The notes beneath the pieces are model-generated. The model saw only the letters and a list, made by a program, of their open reading frames with translations. It searched no databases and was not told the DNA's origin. From contig CM070596.1 in NCBI GenBank assembly GCA_036346395.1, positions 25,644,177 to 25,708,176 on the forward strand: a stretch of 64,000 nt of DNA, read 5' to 3'. The position numbers and the translations under genes are program-made. The stretch comes from Hsuehochloa calcarea (lineage: Eukaryota; Streptophyta; Magnoliopsida; Poales; Poaceae). Below, piece by piece: positions 36,931 to 48,119 of the stretch. Positions within the stretch are counted from its first letter, which is position 1, and every line of letters starts with the position of its first letter.

Positions 36931-37613
36931 TCCTCCCTTCTTAAATTGGAGTCGTCCTCGACTCAAGATCATCCTCCGCACCCAAGAAAGGCCGCAAATC
37001 TACAATATTAAAGCTAGAGCTAACCCTGAAATCTGCAGGCAAGTCTAACTTATATGCATTATCATCAATACGTTCAAGAACTTTAAAAGGACCAGCTGCA
37101 CGTGGCATGAGTTTAGACTTTCTTAATTCAGGAAATCGTTCTTTACGCAAGTGTAACCACACAAGATCACCAGGTTCAAAAGAAACATGCTTGCGTCCCT
37201 GACTACCAGCAACTTTAAATTTAGCATTCATAATCTCAATGTTCTCTTTCGTTGTCTCATGCATCTTTAGTATCAACTGAACACGTTGTTGAGCATCAAA
37301 ATTTACTTTCTCCGAATCTGGAAGAGGTAACAAGTCGATAGGTGCACGAGGGATGAATCCATGAACAATCTCAAAAGGATACTTCTTTGTGGTAGAATGC
37401 AACGAACGATTATAAGCAAACTCCACATGAGACAAGCAGTACTCCCACATTTTTAAGTTCTTTTTAAGCACAACCCTAAGCATAGTGGACAAAGTTCTAT
37501 TGACAACCTCATTTTCTCCATCGGTTTGGGGATGGCAAGTAGTGAAAATAACAGCTTAGTCCCCAACTTACCCCCACAAGGTTCTCCAAAAATGACTAAG
37601 AAATTTAGCATCA
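36931..37613 (-). pseudogene. Integrase C-terminus of a CRM-type chromovirus
   Basis: The long minus-strand frame (down from 37492) reads VEFAYNRSLHSTTKKYPFEI, PRAPIDLLPLPDSEKVNFD, DLVWLHLRKERFPELRKSK and GPFKVLERIDDNAYKLDLP. This is the chromovirus integrase end, closely parallel to 52772-53640. The frame runs on into the LTR, as in CRM elements. A polypurine AAGAAGGGAGGA directly precedes the LTR. The fragment stops abruptly near 37613 at the words TTTAGCATCAC, where the fuller copy continues. Confidence 0.8.
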
Positions 37614-38268
37614 CTAAGAAAAATGAGCTGTCGTGGAATTAGCGACAGGCTTCCTCCATTACCTTCTACTTGGCTACGTGAATCTGATTGTGTCGCTCCT
37701 GCACCAAATGTTTGGATTGTTCCTAGGCCTCGTGTTGTTCACGTTCTTCCCGTTATTTGTCAGTCTTGTTGGCATTGACGGCTGCACATTCACAAAATTC
37801 AGAGCAGATAGACGGTGATAATGTCCCATCCTCATAATAGGAGGGGTAGTAGTTGAGACCTCGGAGTTGATGGAGTAGATGCTTTGGAGACGATTCTTTC
37901 ATCGCCTCAACATAGTCTTCATCATCGAGATCGTCAAAATTGCCATGGCACTGGTATCATGGTCACTAGTCTCTCGATTTGAGACATAAGATGGAACATG
38001 GCCATTCTCGGAGTTGCTTGAGAGTGGATTTGACGTTTCGACCGCCTTACTCACAACAAAATTGGTTTGGGCGGTGAAGATTTCTTCCATGGAATGTGCT
38101 CATCAAAGAAGTCATACTTGCATGCCTCCTCAGGGGTGTAGTCCTTCATCGTGAGGTGGGCGTAGTCGTCGCAATCAATGGAATTCTCCTTGTAGTCATC
38201 ACAATGAAGAAATCTTGGAATTCAGAGGGTGATCTTCGGATTGATGATGCCCTCCTTCTAGCACCAAC
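37614..38268 (-). pseudogene. Leader and gag start of a minus-strand Tat-type element
   Basis: The minus strand begins with the Tat-style primer site and leader (TGGTGCTAGAAGGAGGG at about 38251-38267). It then shows a gag-like opening (DYTPEEACKYDFF and IPWKKSSPP near 38085-38155). The frame degenerates afterward. No more of the element is present: CRM-type sequence abuts at 37613. Confidence 0.55.
38251..38267 (-). promoter_or_regulatory. Tat-type primer binding site
   Basis: TGGTGCTAGAAGGAGGG on the minus strand, adjoining the LTR end CGACA. Tat elements of the RIRE2 kind use this class of site rather than the initiator Met tRNA site. Confidence 0.55.
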
Positions 38269-38835
38269 TGTCGATGATCGGAACACATGGTTCCCTATCG
38301 AACTTACTCGGGAAGTAATGTGAGAACGCTACCAAATTAAGATAATGTATTGTTGTGGATACACTAAGTGTTTCTAGAGGAATACAAAGGATATTACATA
38401 ATGATCGTAATGATTGTGACTAATGAATGAATACTGTTATCAATCTATGATACACTTATAAAAATTATGTTAAAGAGGACTTGTGCTACCTCCTTTATAG
38501 TATTTGAATGGGTGGCAGTTAATGCCGCTAAAGACACCTCTAATCTTCACGCACGTTAGCCTAGAGAGTCTTGAACCATCGCGTCTGTTGGCCCACTTTC
38601 ATAAGTTGCCAAATACGCCAAAAGCCATCTTTTCGCCAGTCATGTGGATATTCGGTGGTGTCTCCTGACCAGTTTGTTGGTCAGGGATTGTCCAAAGCTG
38701 TATAACTAGTCGGACAATGTCCACAGCTGGTCGTCCATAACCTAAATTGGTCGTTGACCAGTTTGTCCATAATAAAGAGAATCAAACTTCCTTTATAAAT
38801 TGCTTGCAAGTTCATAACCATAATATAGTGGGATT
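38269..38835 (-). repeat. LTR of the minus-strand Tat-type fragment
   Basis: It starts TGTCGATGATCGG on the plus strand next to the primer site. The right limit is approximate; copia RT sequence begins near 38850. It includes GGTCGTTGACCAG-type words like those in the other Tat LTR. Confidence 0.5.
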
Positions 38836-38849
38836 AAGTGGGCCTTTTT

Positions 38850-39245
38850 TTACAAGAACTCTGGCTTTGGCCAAAAAAGGTTAACTTGGTCAAGAATCCT
38901 CGTCAGCTGCGATGTTCATTCTCACTCATACTTGAGACTTTTAGTCCCTCTGGAAGCTTCATACATATTTCAGAATCTAGTGACCTATATAAATATGCAG
39001 TCACGACATCCATAAGTTTTTATTTTCAAACTCATTCATGCTGTCATAGCTATAAGATATCGGAACCTTGTGTCATCCATTACATGAAATTGAGTTGCAT
39101 TAAAATTGATGTCGGGTCTCTCCATAAACCCTTGTGCTACCAATCTCACTTTGCATCTCACTACTTTGTTATGTTCATTCCTCTTTCTTGTGAACACCCA
39201 CTTGTGTCGAATAGAAACTTTGTGTTGCTGTTTATTACTTATCAT
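38850..39245 (-). pseudogene. Copia reverse transcriptase fragment
   Basis: The minus strand reads RHKWVFTRKRNEHNKVVRCK and KVRLVAQGFMERPDINFN, then a TFRYLI-like block (39036-39245). Further left, in another frame, it reads MDVVTAYLYRSLDSEIYMK-like sequence and a LPEGLK block. This is the finger/palm region of plant Ty1/copia RT, truncated at both ends. Confidence 0.8.
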
Positions 39246-39782
39246 CTATGAACTGAGAGTTTTAATTATTTGCCGCAAAACGAACATACAACTTCGAAGT
39301 TGTACGGAAAACCAAAAGAAAAAAGTACAGGAAAAAAATGCATGAAAAAAGTTAGCATGGCCCAACCACGTACATGACCGAAGTCAAATAGCGACAAAAA
39401 TTACCAGGGTGAACTACTGCACTGGCCTCACGATCTGGTTATCTCCGCAAGAAGTAGAGCAGAACGAACCCGAAAGAGCCATTGCTTGTCGAAATGGAAC
39501 ACTAGCTTGTTGGCAATTTCGCATACGCGCACATCAGTACATATTTTCGTGGGCAAGTAAACCGTCATGTAGCACCTCAAGATATACAAACACAGCATAA
39601 ACCACTCTTAATTAACCATTATATTCCGTACGCAGCTTGTACAGTTCCCTTGATTGGTACGCGTTGCACTACGTTTCATGTGCCATGCGCTAGAGGCAGT
39701 AGAACCACACAGAGCTTACTAACCGAGATTAAAATTAGCCACCATAGTAAACGACAAGAGCCAAGCACGATGTTATATATAT
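39246..39782. other. Intergenic, no feature recognised
   Basis: It lies just 3' of the small minus-strand gene and probably holds its 3' UTR. No other ORF or repeat structure stands out. Confidence 0.4.
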
Positions 39783-40308
39783 CTAGTTGTTGCTCCCCGG
39801 TGGAGCTTTGGGAGTGCTCGTGGCCCTCTTGATCCCTGCCGGAGCCGGCGGCGTCACCCCAGTCCTCGACCCCGCCGCTTTCATGCTACCGCCGTCACCG
39901 CCGGCGGCGCTGGGTGTCGGCCGCTCCATCATGTCGTCCTTGCACGGCCGCTGATACGTTGACACCGCGAGCAGCCTCCTTGGAACTGCAAATGCATGTA
40001 TACGTCGGTGTACATTAAAGGGTCGATCAGTGCTATATATGAAAGGTAATAAGCTACAGGACAGTTGTGAACTGTGACGTAAGCTATATTGTACTAAGTC
40101 CAAAGAGAAAAGAAAAGAAAAAAAAAAAACATTGTAATGGAAGTGATGCAAGTGCAGTGTACATCTAGTAGTAGTAGAATCAGGTGAATACTCCTATATG
40201 GTAAGTATAGGAATTCGTACTGCAGTAGGAGGATGAGGCGGCGAAGCAGCTCAGTAGGACAAGTGCCGCAAGCAGCAGAGCTTCCGCCTTGACCTTGGGC
40301 TCTCCCAT
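39783..40308 (-). CDS. Putative small secreted peptide precursor, two exons, 96 aa
   Basis: Exon 1 is 40308-40221 (88 nt) and exon 2 is 39985-39783 (203 nt). They join in frame through a GTACGA donor and a TTTGCAG acceptor (phase-1 intron) and end at TAG. The start ATG has A at -3 and G at +4. Residues about 9-27 (ALLLAALVLLSCFAASSS) form a clear hydrophobic signal peptide. The mature part is basic, then Gly/Ser/Pro-rich: RRLLAVSTYQRPCKDDMMER near its start and KRATSTPKAPPGSNN at the C-terminus. That layout (signal peptide, variable spacer, short Pro-rich basic C-terminus) resembles precursors of plant signalling peptides, but I do not recognise a known family (CLE, CEP, IDA, RGF, PIP do not fit cleanly). 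A TATA box lies about 100 bases upstream. It is the best candidate for an undescribed functional gene here. Confidence 0.6.
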
Positions 40309-40408
40309 CGTCTCCGGCTCCGGCGGGGCTAGCTGCTGCAAGTGTTGTGCTGTACTAGCTAGCTGCAGAGCAAATTGTTTTTGCGATGTATGGTGTGATC
40401 TGTGGGTG

Positions 40409-40418
40409 TTATATATAG
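40409..40418 (-). promoter_or_regulatory. TATA box of the small secreted peptide gene
   Basis: CTATATATAA on the minus strand, 101 bases upstream of the ATG at 40308. That leaves room for a 5' UTR of about 70 bases. Confidence 0.5.
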
Positions 40419-40508
40419 CGTCATTATATATGCGGGGTGTAAGGAGCTGGCTAAATTGGTGGCAATTAGGAAATGTCAATTGGAGGAATCTTGTGCGGTA
40501 ATGCGAGT

Positions 40509-40848
40509 CAATGATGAGTGGCTAGCTTAAGAATTGGGGCAGATGCATTGCCAGCTAATTAAGAGGACATGCACTTAAGAATGAAAATGACGACTTAAAC
40601 CTATCGCCTCAAGTCTTCAACAACCTGCGTTACCACTAGGCCACAGTGTCCCTAAACTTGATTGACATTATGTCGGATAAAATGGAATTTTTTTAAAAAA
40701 TAATATTAGTTTAAAAGACAACTAAAAATAGTCAGTTTTTGTTTTACAAAAAAAGTGTTTGCCGCTATTTGGAATGAAGAAATTTTCCTGTCGCTGTTCC
40801 AATTAGCCGCAGTATCCCTGTTGCCAATTGGAATAATGCTGAGAGGTT
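40509..40848. other. Intergenic, upstream region of the small gene
   Basis: AT-rich, with a short stretch (about 40600-40655) that resembles widely repeated grass intergenic sequence. No ORF supported. Confidence 0.3.
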
Positions 40849-40904
40849 CTTGTCGCCAATTGAACTAGTGATAGGACAATTTCACTAGTTCAACTGGCGA
40901 CAAG
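40849..40904. repeat. Short near-perfect inverted repeat (hairpin)
   Basis: Arms 40849-40871 and 40882-40904 (23 nt, one mismatch) enclose a 10-nt loop. The arms carry CTTGTCGCC and ACTAGTGA. Related words (GTCGCAAATTGAACTGG) follow just outside, so it may be part of a degraded foldback element or MITE. Confidence 0.6.
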
Positions 40905-40926
40905 GTCCTGTCGCAAATTGAACTGG

Positions 40927-40927
<1 letters not shown>

Positions 40928-40985
<58 letters not shown>

Positions 40986-41010
40986 TAGATAGAGAGAGAG
41001 AGAGAGAGAA
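40928..41010. repeat. Compound microsatellite (AT)n-(AG)n-(AGAT)n-(AG)n
   Basis: An uninterrupted AT-dinucleotide run passes directly into an AG run with a short GATA interlude. It is likely to be length-polymorphic. Confidence 0.95.
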
Positions 41011-42559
41011 TTCATTCTAAAGACTTAATGTATGTCATGAAGTTTTTTGATAATACCTTGAAGTGTCCGCGTACTTCGTAATTCAAAATTGGAGAAGATA
41101 ATGAAATATGAAGTAGAGAATACGAGATCGGTGGCGCAATTTGGAATGCGAGTTCGATGGCGTAATAACACAAATAGCCTACTTCGGAGCGAAATGAAAA
41201 AAAAAAATGGGTTTAAAGTTGCCATGATCGTTGTTGTTCATGGAACCGATTCCTTCGAGAAAAGATTACGTAATATTAAATAATCGAAATATTTGGGAAA
41301 AGAGATTTTAGTTCGAAAGACTTCATAATTCAATTGTGAAATACATAGCATGCTGGGTTAGATTATGTACATTAGAAACGCCAATACGCACGAAGCAACA
41401 AACTGAAATACACCTAAGATGCATGTGCGCCCTTTTGGAATCCAAAAAAAGGCTGATTGGAGCAAAATCGATTAGTCCTGTCAGCCTATTGGTCCCTTCC
41501 CCTTGTCTCTAGACTGCCCGTGGCAGTGGTCAGTCTCGAAGTCAGCCATATTCTACAAGACGAGCTGGACGATTGAATGATATTAGGATAGCACAACGTA
41601 AGGCCAAATTAATAATCAAGATGCATACTGGACATAACTTACCTCTTCAATCCAAATTATGCCTGGGCAATGGGGAGCGCTACGACAGCCGCCGGTCTCA
41701 TTAGCGGGAGGCTTCCCCTTGTGTGCTGCGCGCTCGGCCCGGCCGTACTTAGCTTCCTGTTTGGGGGTCCTCCTCAACCACCCTGCTCTCTTGGGCTCCT
41801 CCGGTGCCTTTTCAGTAGGGGCGGGTACGTAAGGTTTCTAGTGTCTAAATTTCTCGGCTCACATCGCATAGTTCAACATATACTTATACTCGATGAACGC
41901 CCTATCGTACATGTCCGGGAGTCGATCCATTGGAAGAAGTTGCATCACATCTCTAGCTTCTATTATGTGTGTATGTAGTTAGGGGATTTGTGGAATAGAA
42001 TGTAAGATGTGAAAAATCTATGTGCGTGCAAGATTTCCTTATGAGGACGTTCCTGCACGTATAGTGTGCCTAGGTGGATGTCTCCGAGTGAGTGGACTGG
42101 ATGATCTTAGACAGTTCTTCAGACTTACATTGCAGGCGTGGAAATTGTGGTGGTACCGATACATCCTTCATAGAACAATCCAGGTAGGGTTTAGCCCTCT
42201 CGGCAAACTACTAGAGCTTTTGTAGTATCTTCGCGTGGAAGTTCGCCGACGAGTCCGACATCCACTTCCTCTCAATTGTGTGAACTAAGCTTTAGTGAAG
42301 TCCAAGTGTGGTGGTGTAGTGTTCTCCTCTAGCTCTCTTCTCCCTCCTTTTACGATGAGAATTTTCGGTCTAAAAAGGTGGCGTGGCGGAGTGTAGTATT
42401 TTTGGTCTACAAAGGTAGTGTTGTAGTGCTGCCCAAGCATCATATGACACATGGAAGTCGTCAACTCGTGCATATCCCAATGTAGATAGACCTGTATACG
42501 TAATTAACAAGTTAGGAACCGAAAACTTACGAAGCAAATAATATGTACGGGCGACCGTT
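41011..42559. other. Non-coding flank of a MULE/PMD remnant
   Basis: No continuous protein frame that I recognise. The stretch is adjacent to the plant-mobile-domain pseudogene and may belong to the same decayed transposon. Terminal inverted repeats were not found by eye. Confidence 0.3.
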
Positions 42560-43525
42560 CAATAAGTACCACTCGATGGAATGTGGAGTCCAGCTGGGTG
42601 GGGTACGTGTCGGACGTCTCGGCCTCATACTGTGGTGGGTTGTCCATGACCCTGGCACAGCGAACCCCTGCCCGACTGGAGTACCACTTGATGTACTCGT
42701 TTACGTCCTAGGGTCTTAGGAAGCAGCCTCCTAAACGACGTCCTCTAAGGCGCAGAGCCACCCCTGAACCCAAGGGAACATCCTATCCGTCTAGGAAGTC
42801 GTAGCAGGGACTCCCTTCCTAGTGTACCTATGGAAGGAAAAATGATTGTTTCATAGGTATGTAAGGCAAATGGTATGACACAAGTAAAACGTGAACTTAC
42901 CCTTGAACGTTAAGCACCACCTGCTACCCCCAGGGGGCTGGGACCTCCTATTGCAGACCGAACTAGTGCATCACCTAGTGCACGTGGTACTCCTCCATAA
43001 AGACATCGTGCACCAAGCACCTCCGTGTGTACTAGTACGCGTGATCTCGTGTGCACATGCTTGACATGCCTCAGGGTGCACACGCGTACACCCTATCGAG
43101 ACTGTACAATGTCCAGTTGATGTAGTCATCTGTGAACTAATCGAACATCGTAACGTAGTATGGGTAGGAGACGTGCATAGTGATTGGAGTGAAGGTGATC
43201 TGCCGAATGGAACAACATAAACTGAGTATAAGAAATTGAATTACATTACAAAAAAACAAATGTTCAGAAAGATTACCTGTCAGCGACACCACACCATACC
43301 CATGTTCGGCCGGTCCACGTCGTCGTTAGTGGCGTACATGGTGATTGTGTAGGTGCCCAGGTGTAGCAGTGGTCGTCCGATTTGGAAACGCTCGAAGGAC
43401 CATACCTGAATATTCGGTGCCATCTCCTTCCATGGGAGGTGAAACATGTGCATCTTCGGCCTCCACGGGTCAACCAGTACCATCAGGAGGCATTGGTCGT
43501 ATGGAAAGCGCCTCAACGTACAACC
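42560..43525 (-). pseudogene. Plant mobile domain (PMD) pseudogene
   Basis: The minus strand near 43505-43435 reads LLMVLVDPWRPKMHMFHLPW, the typical PMD opening (LVDRWRPETHTFHLP). It then reads WSFERFQIGRP. Further left, in broken frames, come HDVFMEEYHVH and FGLQ, with EVPAPWG (about 42935-43000), then VNEYIKWYSSRAGVRCARVM and DNPPQYEAETSDTYP (about 42610-42705). Stops such as TAG in the place of CAG/CGG codons interrupt it. PMD proteins derive from MULE or gypsy-borne genes; some host members affect silencing. This copy is dead. Confidence 0.65.
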
Positions 43526-44050
43526 ACCGCCTACATAGTCCTAGTCATCCTCCCACGTCACCTGCACCATTCTTGCTAGTGGAAGGAGGCCAGCTACTCT
43601 AAACCTGTGTTGACAGGATTAAGAACAAACGTGAGTCCACCCAAAGTAGTTAGACTGCAACTGAGCACACGAAGGTCACAAGTACACGTACCTCGGAACC
43701 CAACATGGGTCCACCTCCATGCCCTCATGGGCGTGTACAACCACAACGCACCAAGCTCAATCACTGCATCGCCCTCCTGGGGGAGGATGATACTGAGGCA
43801 ACTATGGAGATGCACGCCAATGACCAGGTCAAGCAATTTGTACGGCTACTACACTGCCATACCTGAAAATTCAGTGCATACATTCTAAATACTACGAAAC
43901 ATATACAAAAAGTAATAAGAAGCAACATATCTAATTAATTCAATTATTGCACGATTAGCGACATATAGAAAGTTAATATGCACACATCTGTATCAACATA
44001 TAATTTTGTAGAAGTATCTTGTCATGTATAGATGAAAAGTAAAATTAAGT
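43526..44050. other. Upstream part of the PMD remnant, no gene
   Basis: Moderately GC-rich with short ORFs on both strands that look like overlapping noise. No family recognised. Confidence 0.3.
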
Positions 44051-44930
44051 TCATAATGTTTTAATTAACATCTACATTCCTTATTTAGCTACTCTAAAAT
44101 TTTCATATAATTTTTAAAGGTACCTTGCTATTTTCGTTGTTTGTAAATTATTTAGCGTGCACGAATAGAAACCAAAATTAAGTTCGGATACATTCCCTAT
44201 TTAGCTACTATGCAATTTATACTAGGTATCTTGCTACCTTTATTGTTTAAAAAGTGTCTCCAGCATTTATAAAATATTTACCATGTACAATGGCAAACAA
44301 AAAATTGGTTCACAATATTTTAATTCATCTCTACATACCCTATGTACCTACTCCGGATTTCTTAGAGAATTTTTAGATGTCTCTTGCTATTTTTCTAATT
44401 TTAAAAGTATTTTAGGCATTAAGAGAATTTTAATGTGTAAAAATAGAAACTAAAATTAAGTTGAGATTATTTTAATTAAGCACTACAGACCCTATTTTGC
44501 TTCTATGTAATTTTTATAGATTTTTTGTAGGTACCTTGCTACTTTCCTTGTTTGCAAAGTGTCTCCAATATTTATAAAATATTTGCCATCTAAAAATGGA
44601 AACAAAAATTAAGTTTACAATATTTTAATTCAACTCTACATACCCTATGTACCTACCCTGGATTTCTTAGAGAATTTTTAGAGATATCTTGCTATTTCTC
44701 TAGTTTAAAAAGTATTTTTGGCATTAACAGAATATTTACCGTGCACAAATGGAAACCAAAATTAAGTTGAGAGTATTTTTATAAAGCTCTACATACCCTA
44801 TTTAGTTACTCTACAATTTTTACAGATTTTTAGTAGGTAACTTGATTTTATACAAGTCTTTCTATTTTCCTGGTTTAAAAAATATTTTTGGCATTAACAA
44901 AATATTTAGTTTGTAAAAATGAAAACCTAC
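44051..44930. repeat. Degenerate tandem array, unit about 150 bp, six units
   Basis: The word CTACATACCCTATxTA with close variants recurs near 44072, 44188, 44330, 44482, 44634 and 44788. It is followed each time by TACCTTGCTA-like and AAAATATTTxxC-like words and then GAAACxAAAATTAAGTT. The spacing is 115-155 bases. Units have diverged strongly, so the array is old. Confidence 0.7.
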
Positions 44931-45440
44931 AAAGTTTTCTTAGTATTTTTGCGGATTTGTTCTAAATCATATGATTACTGCAACTTGAATAATATCTATA
45001 TGACAAACTAAACTATACACAACTAAAATGATGTACTACATCAAACAGCAATACAGCTAAAATTATCTAATCCATTGAATTCTATGTCACTATTTTTATT
45101 TACTAATCTACAAGGTTTCGAATTTAGGTACAAAGTTGCAAGAACATTTACCTGCAAAATAAGCGACCAGATCTGCTGCTCCGTCTCTCTCTCTCTCTCC
45201 TCCGCTAGGAACTAGCATGGCTTCGCTACGTGTCTTCTACCCTCTCTCCGCTCTTTTCTCTCTCTCCCTTCTCTTTTTCCAGAATTAAAATGATTTTTTC
45301 ACCAAATTTTGGGGGTTTATATAGCCAGTTCCTGTCAAAAGCATCGGATGCTCTTCCACCTACTTGCTGCCTTTACTGGTCACTTTTACCTTTTGCCTTT
45401 TACTTTCTCACATCTTCTACTTCTGCTATCTTCTTCACCC
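44931..45440. other. AT-rich flank followed by pyrimidine-rich microsatellite
   Basis: No gene. TC-dinucleotide runs at about 45183-45202, 45233-45270 and 45485-45512 account for the apparent Ser/Leu-rich ORFs in this area. Confidence 0.5.
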
Positions 45441-45699
45441 TCATAACCAGATAGCGCTCTCTATCTCTCTTTGTCCTCCTACTACTCCTTGATACCCTCT
45501 CTCTCTCTCTCGCCGCATATGGCCATGGTTAGTTGGAGCTCGTGTGACCCTCCATGCTTCTCTCCTCCCTACCTCTCTCGAGATTTGGTAGAGCACGAGA
45601 TTGGCAGTCAGCGGTGGCTTGCGGAGGATGAGGAGGAGAGATGGAGGCAAGCGTCAGGCCAGTTACTGGCCCCCATAACCGCAATAAGCTCGTTGTCAT

Positions 45700-46200
45700 T
45701 GGCCGTAACAGCAACATCCAAAAGAAACAAATTGCGATGTTTGTTTGCATCAAATGTTGTGGTAGGGGTTTTTTTTGTTGCAATGGTGTTTTTGATTTGT
45801 TGCACAAGAGTAAACTTTTTGGTACAGCTCCTTCACCTTTTGATTTGTTGCATCATTGTCCAAAAATGTTGAAACAATTAGTTTTGGATGTTTCTGCTGT
45901 TATTTTCAAATGTTGCAATATTTTGACATCGAATTTTCTTTGTTTTGGGATATTTACAACAATTATTTTCGAATGTTTCCACTGTTATTTTCAAAGGTTG
46001 CACATATGAATTATAATTGTTGCACACATTGTCCACAGATGTTGCATATGACATTTTAGTTTGTTGCGAACATGTCTTCTCTGTATTATTTTGTTGCAGG
46101 TGTTTCCTCAAATTGTTGCATACATATTTTTATATTGTTGCAATAGTTATAACATCGCAGGTTCATTTTATTTCAAACTTTTGTGTTAGTTGTTAAAGTT
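45700..46200. repeat. TGTTGC-rich array of a probable DNA transposon
   Basis: The word TTGTTGCA or ATGTTGCA recurs at least ten times between about 45750 and 46150 at irregular 20-70-base spacing. It separates segments such as TTTCGAATG and TTTTCAAA. This pattern is common in non-autonomous grass DNA transposons. No ends or target duplication identified. Confidence 0.45.
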
Positions 46201-47699
46201 CGAAGAACTCGCCCGACAAGTAAGATTGGGCAGAGGAGGAGTTCTGGGTGGTTTTGTTTGCTGTCGGTGGTGTGTGATGTTACATAGAAGTCGTTTCGCT
46301 TGTTTCAGGGATGAAAGGAGAAACATGTGAGATCAGACGGATGAACACCTTGGCGCTAAATCGAACAACAAGACGCAGCGTACGGTGGCAGCGCTTAAAT
46401 CGTACGTCTGAACGTCTAATCTCGTCCAAAATGTATACATATTTTGGTCAATGGTGCAGATCAAGATAAGGCGTACGTCACCCTTCATAAAAAAAGGTGT
46501 GCGTCAAGGATATATATACCATGTCCGGATTGGTACTTACTGTATGTGAACTCCCACTGTTTCTCTTACACGGTGTATTTTGACTTGGAATAGGATTAAG
46601 GTGGTCATAGAAACAAGAAAATGGCTAGAGAAAAATAACATTTGCATTCCTATTGTTAATGTAGAGATGTAATAGTTAGTGCATTTGTTTACTCATACAC
46701 GAAGAAAGAGGGAAGATAAAAAGAGAGCAAAAGAGGAAAAAAAAATCTTTAACTTCACGTGCAGACCTTATTTAGACGCAGGATCCAAAAGAAACTACAC
46801 CCTTGTACTTCTCTCGGCCAGAAAAGAATATCGTTTTGGGCAAGTGCAATGTTGCTTTCTAAACTTCGATTATTGATATATTTTTTAATAATTAAATGGA
46901 ATATATGATAATTTTATTATATTTTATAAATTAATTTAAATAGAAGTTAGTGTTCAAAGTTATGTTTTAGAGACCATATTATCATCCAAAACAATATTTT
47001 TGTGTGATCGGAGAGTATTCTGAATTGGAGGTAGTGTTTTTAAAAGTTCGATAGTTGTATAAAACAATTTCGCAAAGTTGCTAGCATTGACCTCGAACGA
47101 GCCGCGCGCGGTTGACTTGCGTTTTCGCAGCTGCCAGCTAGCAGTTGTTTGCGGTGGCCAACGCCGGTAGCTGGCTACCGGGAATCTAGGACAGATGACC
47201 ACTTGCGTTAGAGAAGTAGGACGACATGTAGCTGTGCTACATTTCCATCCATCTTCAAGCAACATGATCAGTTTGTCACACCCTACGGGGTGCACTGTGA
47301 GCTTTCCACACTCATCCCATTTTTATAGAGAATTTATTGCTTCATGCTTGATGTTATGTTTGCTGGTAGTACTTGTCTTGTGGTTTGTGTGCTTAAGTTG
47401 TGATTAGTGGTGGTTTGCTGACTTAGATTTAGTATTAACTTTAAATTAGGCTAACTATAAAATTTCAAAAACGTAAAAAAATATGCATGTAGATTTTTAT
47501 TTATTCTTTTCAGTAATTTTGCCATGCATCCTTTTCGCTAACCCTGCATTTGCATATAGGCATTTCCCCTTAGTCTGCATCTTTGTATTTAATCTTATAT
47601 TAGTAAGTGTGGCGCCCATTCTTGTTGCTTCTGGGAAAGGTTTAGTTCCAGAGATTAGCTCTGATGATTGAGCCACCTGTGTAGTAGTGTGAAGAAACA
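46201..47699. other. Intergenic, no gene recognised
   Basis: It contains an AT-rich segment (46860-46950) and scattered ORFs below 115 codons without recognisable motifs. Some of the left part may be the end of the TGTTGC-rich transposon. Confidence 0.3.
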
Positions 47700-47739
47700 A
47701 TGACGGGCCTCCAATAACTACCATGGAGGTATTCTTGTT

Positions 47740-48010
47740 TTTGGAATCGTCTGTGATACGTAAGAAATGATTCATCTATGATACGTAAGTATCACAGACG
47801 ATATGTAAATAGAACCATTTGTGATAATTCACAGGCGATTCTTAATCATAATTGTATGTGAAACTCGTATACGTCACAGACGGTTATTAAATAAAACCGT
47901 ATGTGCATTATCACAGACGATTCTCAACAATAACTTTTGTGGTAGTGGAAACTTCACAGACGACTCTTAACAATAACTGTCTGTCATAGTCGGTCTCGTG
48001 CCCGCGAGCT
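47740..48010. repeat. CACTA-type subterminal repeats, left block
   Basis: Alternating direct and inverted copies of ATCACAGACGGTT and AACCGTxTGTGAT-like words, as found inside the ends of grass CACTA transposons. They lie outside the complete CACTA at 48377-49483 and suggest a larger element carrying the F-box fragment. Confidence 0.6.
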
Positions 48011-48119
48011 CTTCTCAGCCCATAGCTGACCTCTGCAGCCTACGGGCCACGTAATATACTTTTTGTTGTGGCAAGCAATCCATGCATGCATACATGTTAG
48101 CCATGTACATTGGAGTTGC

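Noticed and set aside
40180..40479. 99-codon ORF starting upstream of the peptide gene's ATG
   Set aside because: The longer ORF starts before the TATA box and runs into the intron. The ATG at 40308 with the spliced second exon explains the signal peptide and frame better.
43607..43888. Overlapping ORFs on both strands upstream of the PMD remnant
   Set aside because: No recognisable motif, mutual shadows, and no splice or promoter support.
45230..45872. Ser/Leu-rich plus-strand ORFs as membrane proteins
   Set aside because: The residues come from TC microsatellites and TGTTGC arrays; hydrophobicity is a composition effect.
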